From Bacteroidota bacterium (GTDB lineage Bacteria > Bacteroidota > Bacteroidia > Bacteroidales > JACABE01): 64,000 nucleotides of DNA. The notes under the pieces are model-generated. The model was not told the DNA's origin and did not search any database. It was given only the letters and a program-made list of their open reading frames with translations. Below, in pieces: positions 63,855-64,000 of the stretch. The stretch spans positions 35,549 to 99,548 of the forward strand of contig JACABE010000011.1 in the NCBI GenBank assembly GCA_013377005.1. The letters run 5' to 3'. Made by a program: the position numbers and the translations under genes. Position 1 is the first letter of the stretch. Each line of letters starts with the position of its first letter.

Positions 63855-64000
63855 CTCTTTCTATGGAAAACCACAATAAAATCAATGCGGAAATCTGGGA
63901 AATAGAGTAAGTCAAGAAGATAAAATATCGCGTTACTTTTATTGTTTTTTTGAGACAAGAAAAGATGGAGACAAATCATAAAAGAAGAAATGTAAGTTTG
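63855..64000 (+). repeat. RHS-array repeat unit R6 (cut by window end)
   Basis: CTCTTTCTATGGAAAACCAC at 63855, GATAAAATATCGCG, and from about 63950 to the end the sequence is identical to R5 (TTGAGACAAGAAAAGATGGA...). At least one further cassette is expected to the right. Confidence 0.85.

Noticed and set aside
52074..64000. CRISPR array
   Set aside because: The repeats are hundreds of bases long, partly coding, and the intervals are full genes, not 30-40 base spacers.

Overview
The window is AT-rich (about 30% G+C by eye, not computed). It looks like the chromosome of a member of the Bacteroidota. Promoter-like sites have the TTTG...TAnnTTTG form of that phylum instead of -35/-10 boxes, starts are usually without a Shine-Dalgarno, and the proteins are typical of the phylum (LuxC-like acyl-CoA reductase, DUF1343/NamZ, DUF2027-Smr, RHS proteins). 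I saw no rRNA, tRNA, CRISPR array or intact transposase.

Layout. 1-9.7 kb: housekeeping and envelope genes (M23/LysM peptidase tail, acyl-CoA reductase, NamZ-type muramidase, LolC/E-like permease, a frameshifted small membrane protein, Gate-domain permease, TPR protein, NAD(P)-binding protein). 10.2-29.0 kb: a surface or extracellular polysaccharide locus. It opens with a response regulator and a receiver-sugar-transferase fusion. It continues with a short TolC-like protein, a Wzz/GumC-type chain-length protein with a degenerate kinase domain, Wzx, Wzy, five glycosyltransferases, three acyltransferases, a Cys-less asparagine-synthetase-like protein and a YdcF-like protein. 29.0-31.7 kb: a degenerate spacer, then a two-gene radical-SAM/SPASM module with an unrecognised 275-aa partner. 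31.8-41.5 kb: Smr protein, FabG, a VWA-like membrane protein, YdcF, an M48 protease, PBP1A and an FKBP-type isomerase. 41.8-51.7 kb: a broken glutamate dehydrogenase gene, two giant tandem PEP/pyruvate-binding-domain proteins fused to receiver domains, and an intact glutamate dehydrogenase paralogue.

52.0-64.0 kb is the accessory highlight: a tandem array of RHS-type polymorphic toxin/immunity cassettes. A 5'-truncated RHS core with a HELGH metallopeptidase tip is followed by five mini-RHS cassettes. Each carries a near-identical leader and the conserved RHS RFGFNGQEKD module, a different C-terminal toxin domain (JAMM-like, NlpC/P60-like, two metallopeptidase-like, one unknown glycine-rich), and a gene for an envelope-directed candidate immunity protein. 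The cassettes are separated by a repeated 0.3-0.4 kb unit that includes a promoter-like sequence and a start codon. The next unit begins at the right edge, so the array continues outside the window.

As a whole, the polysaccharide genes form one assembly line (priming transferase, glycosyltransferases and decorating enzymes, flippase and polymerase, length control and export). The RHS array looks like a toxin repertoire aimed at the periplasm or envelope, because all six candidate immunity proteins carry export or membrane signals.
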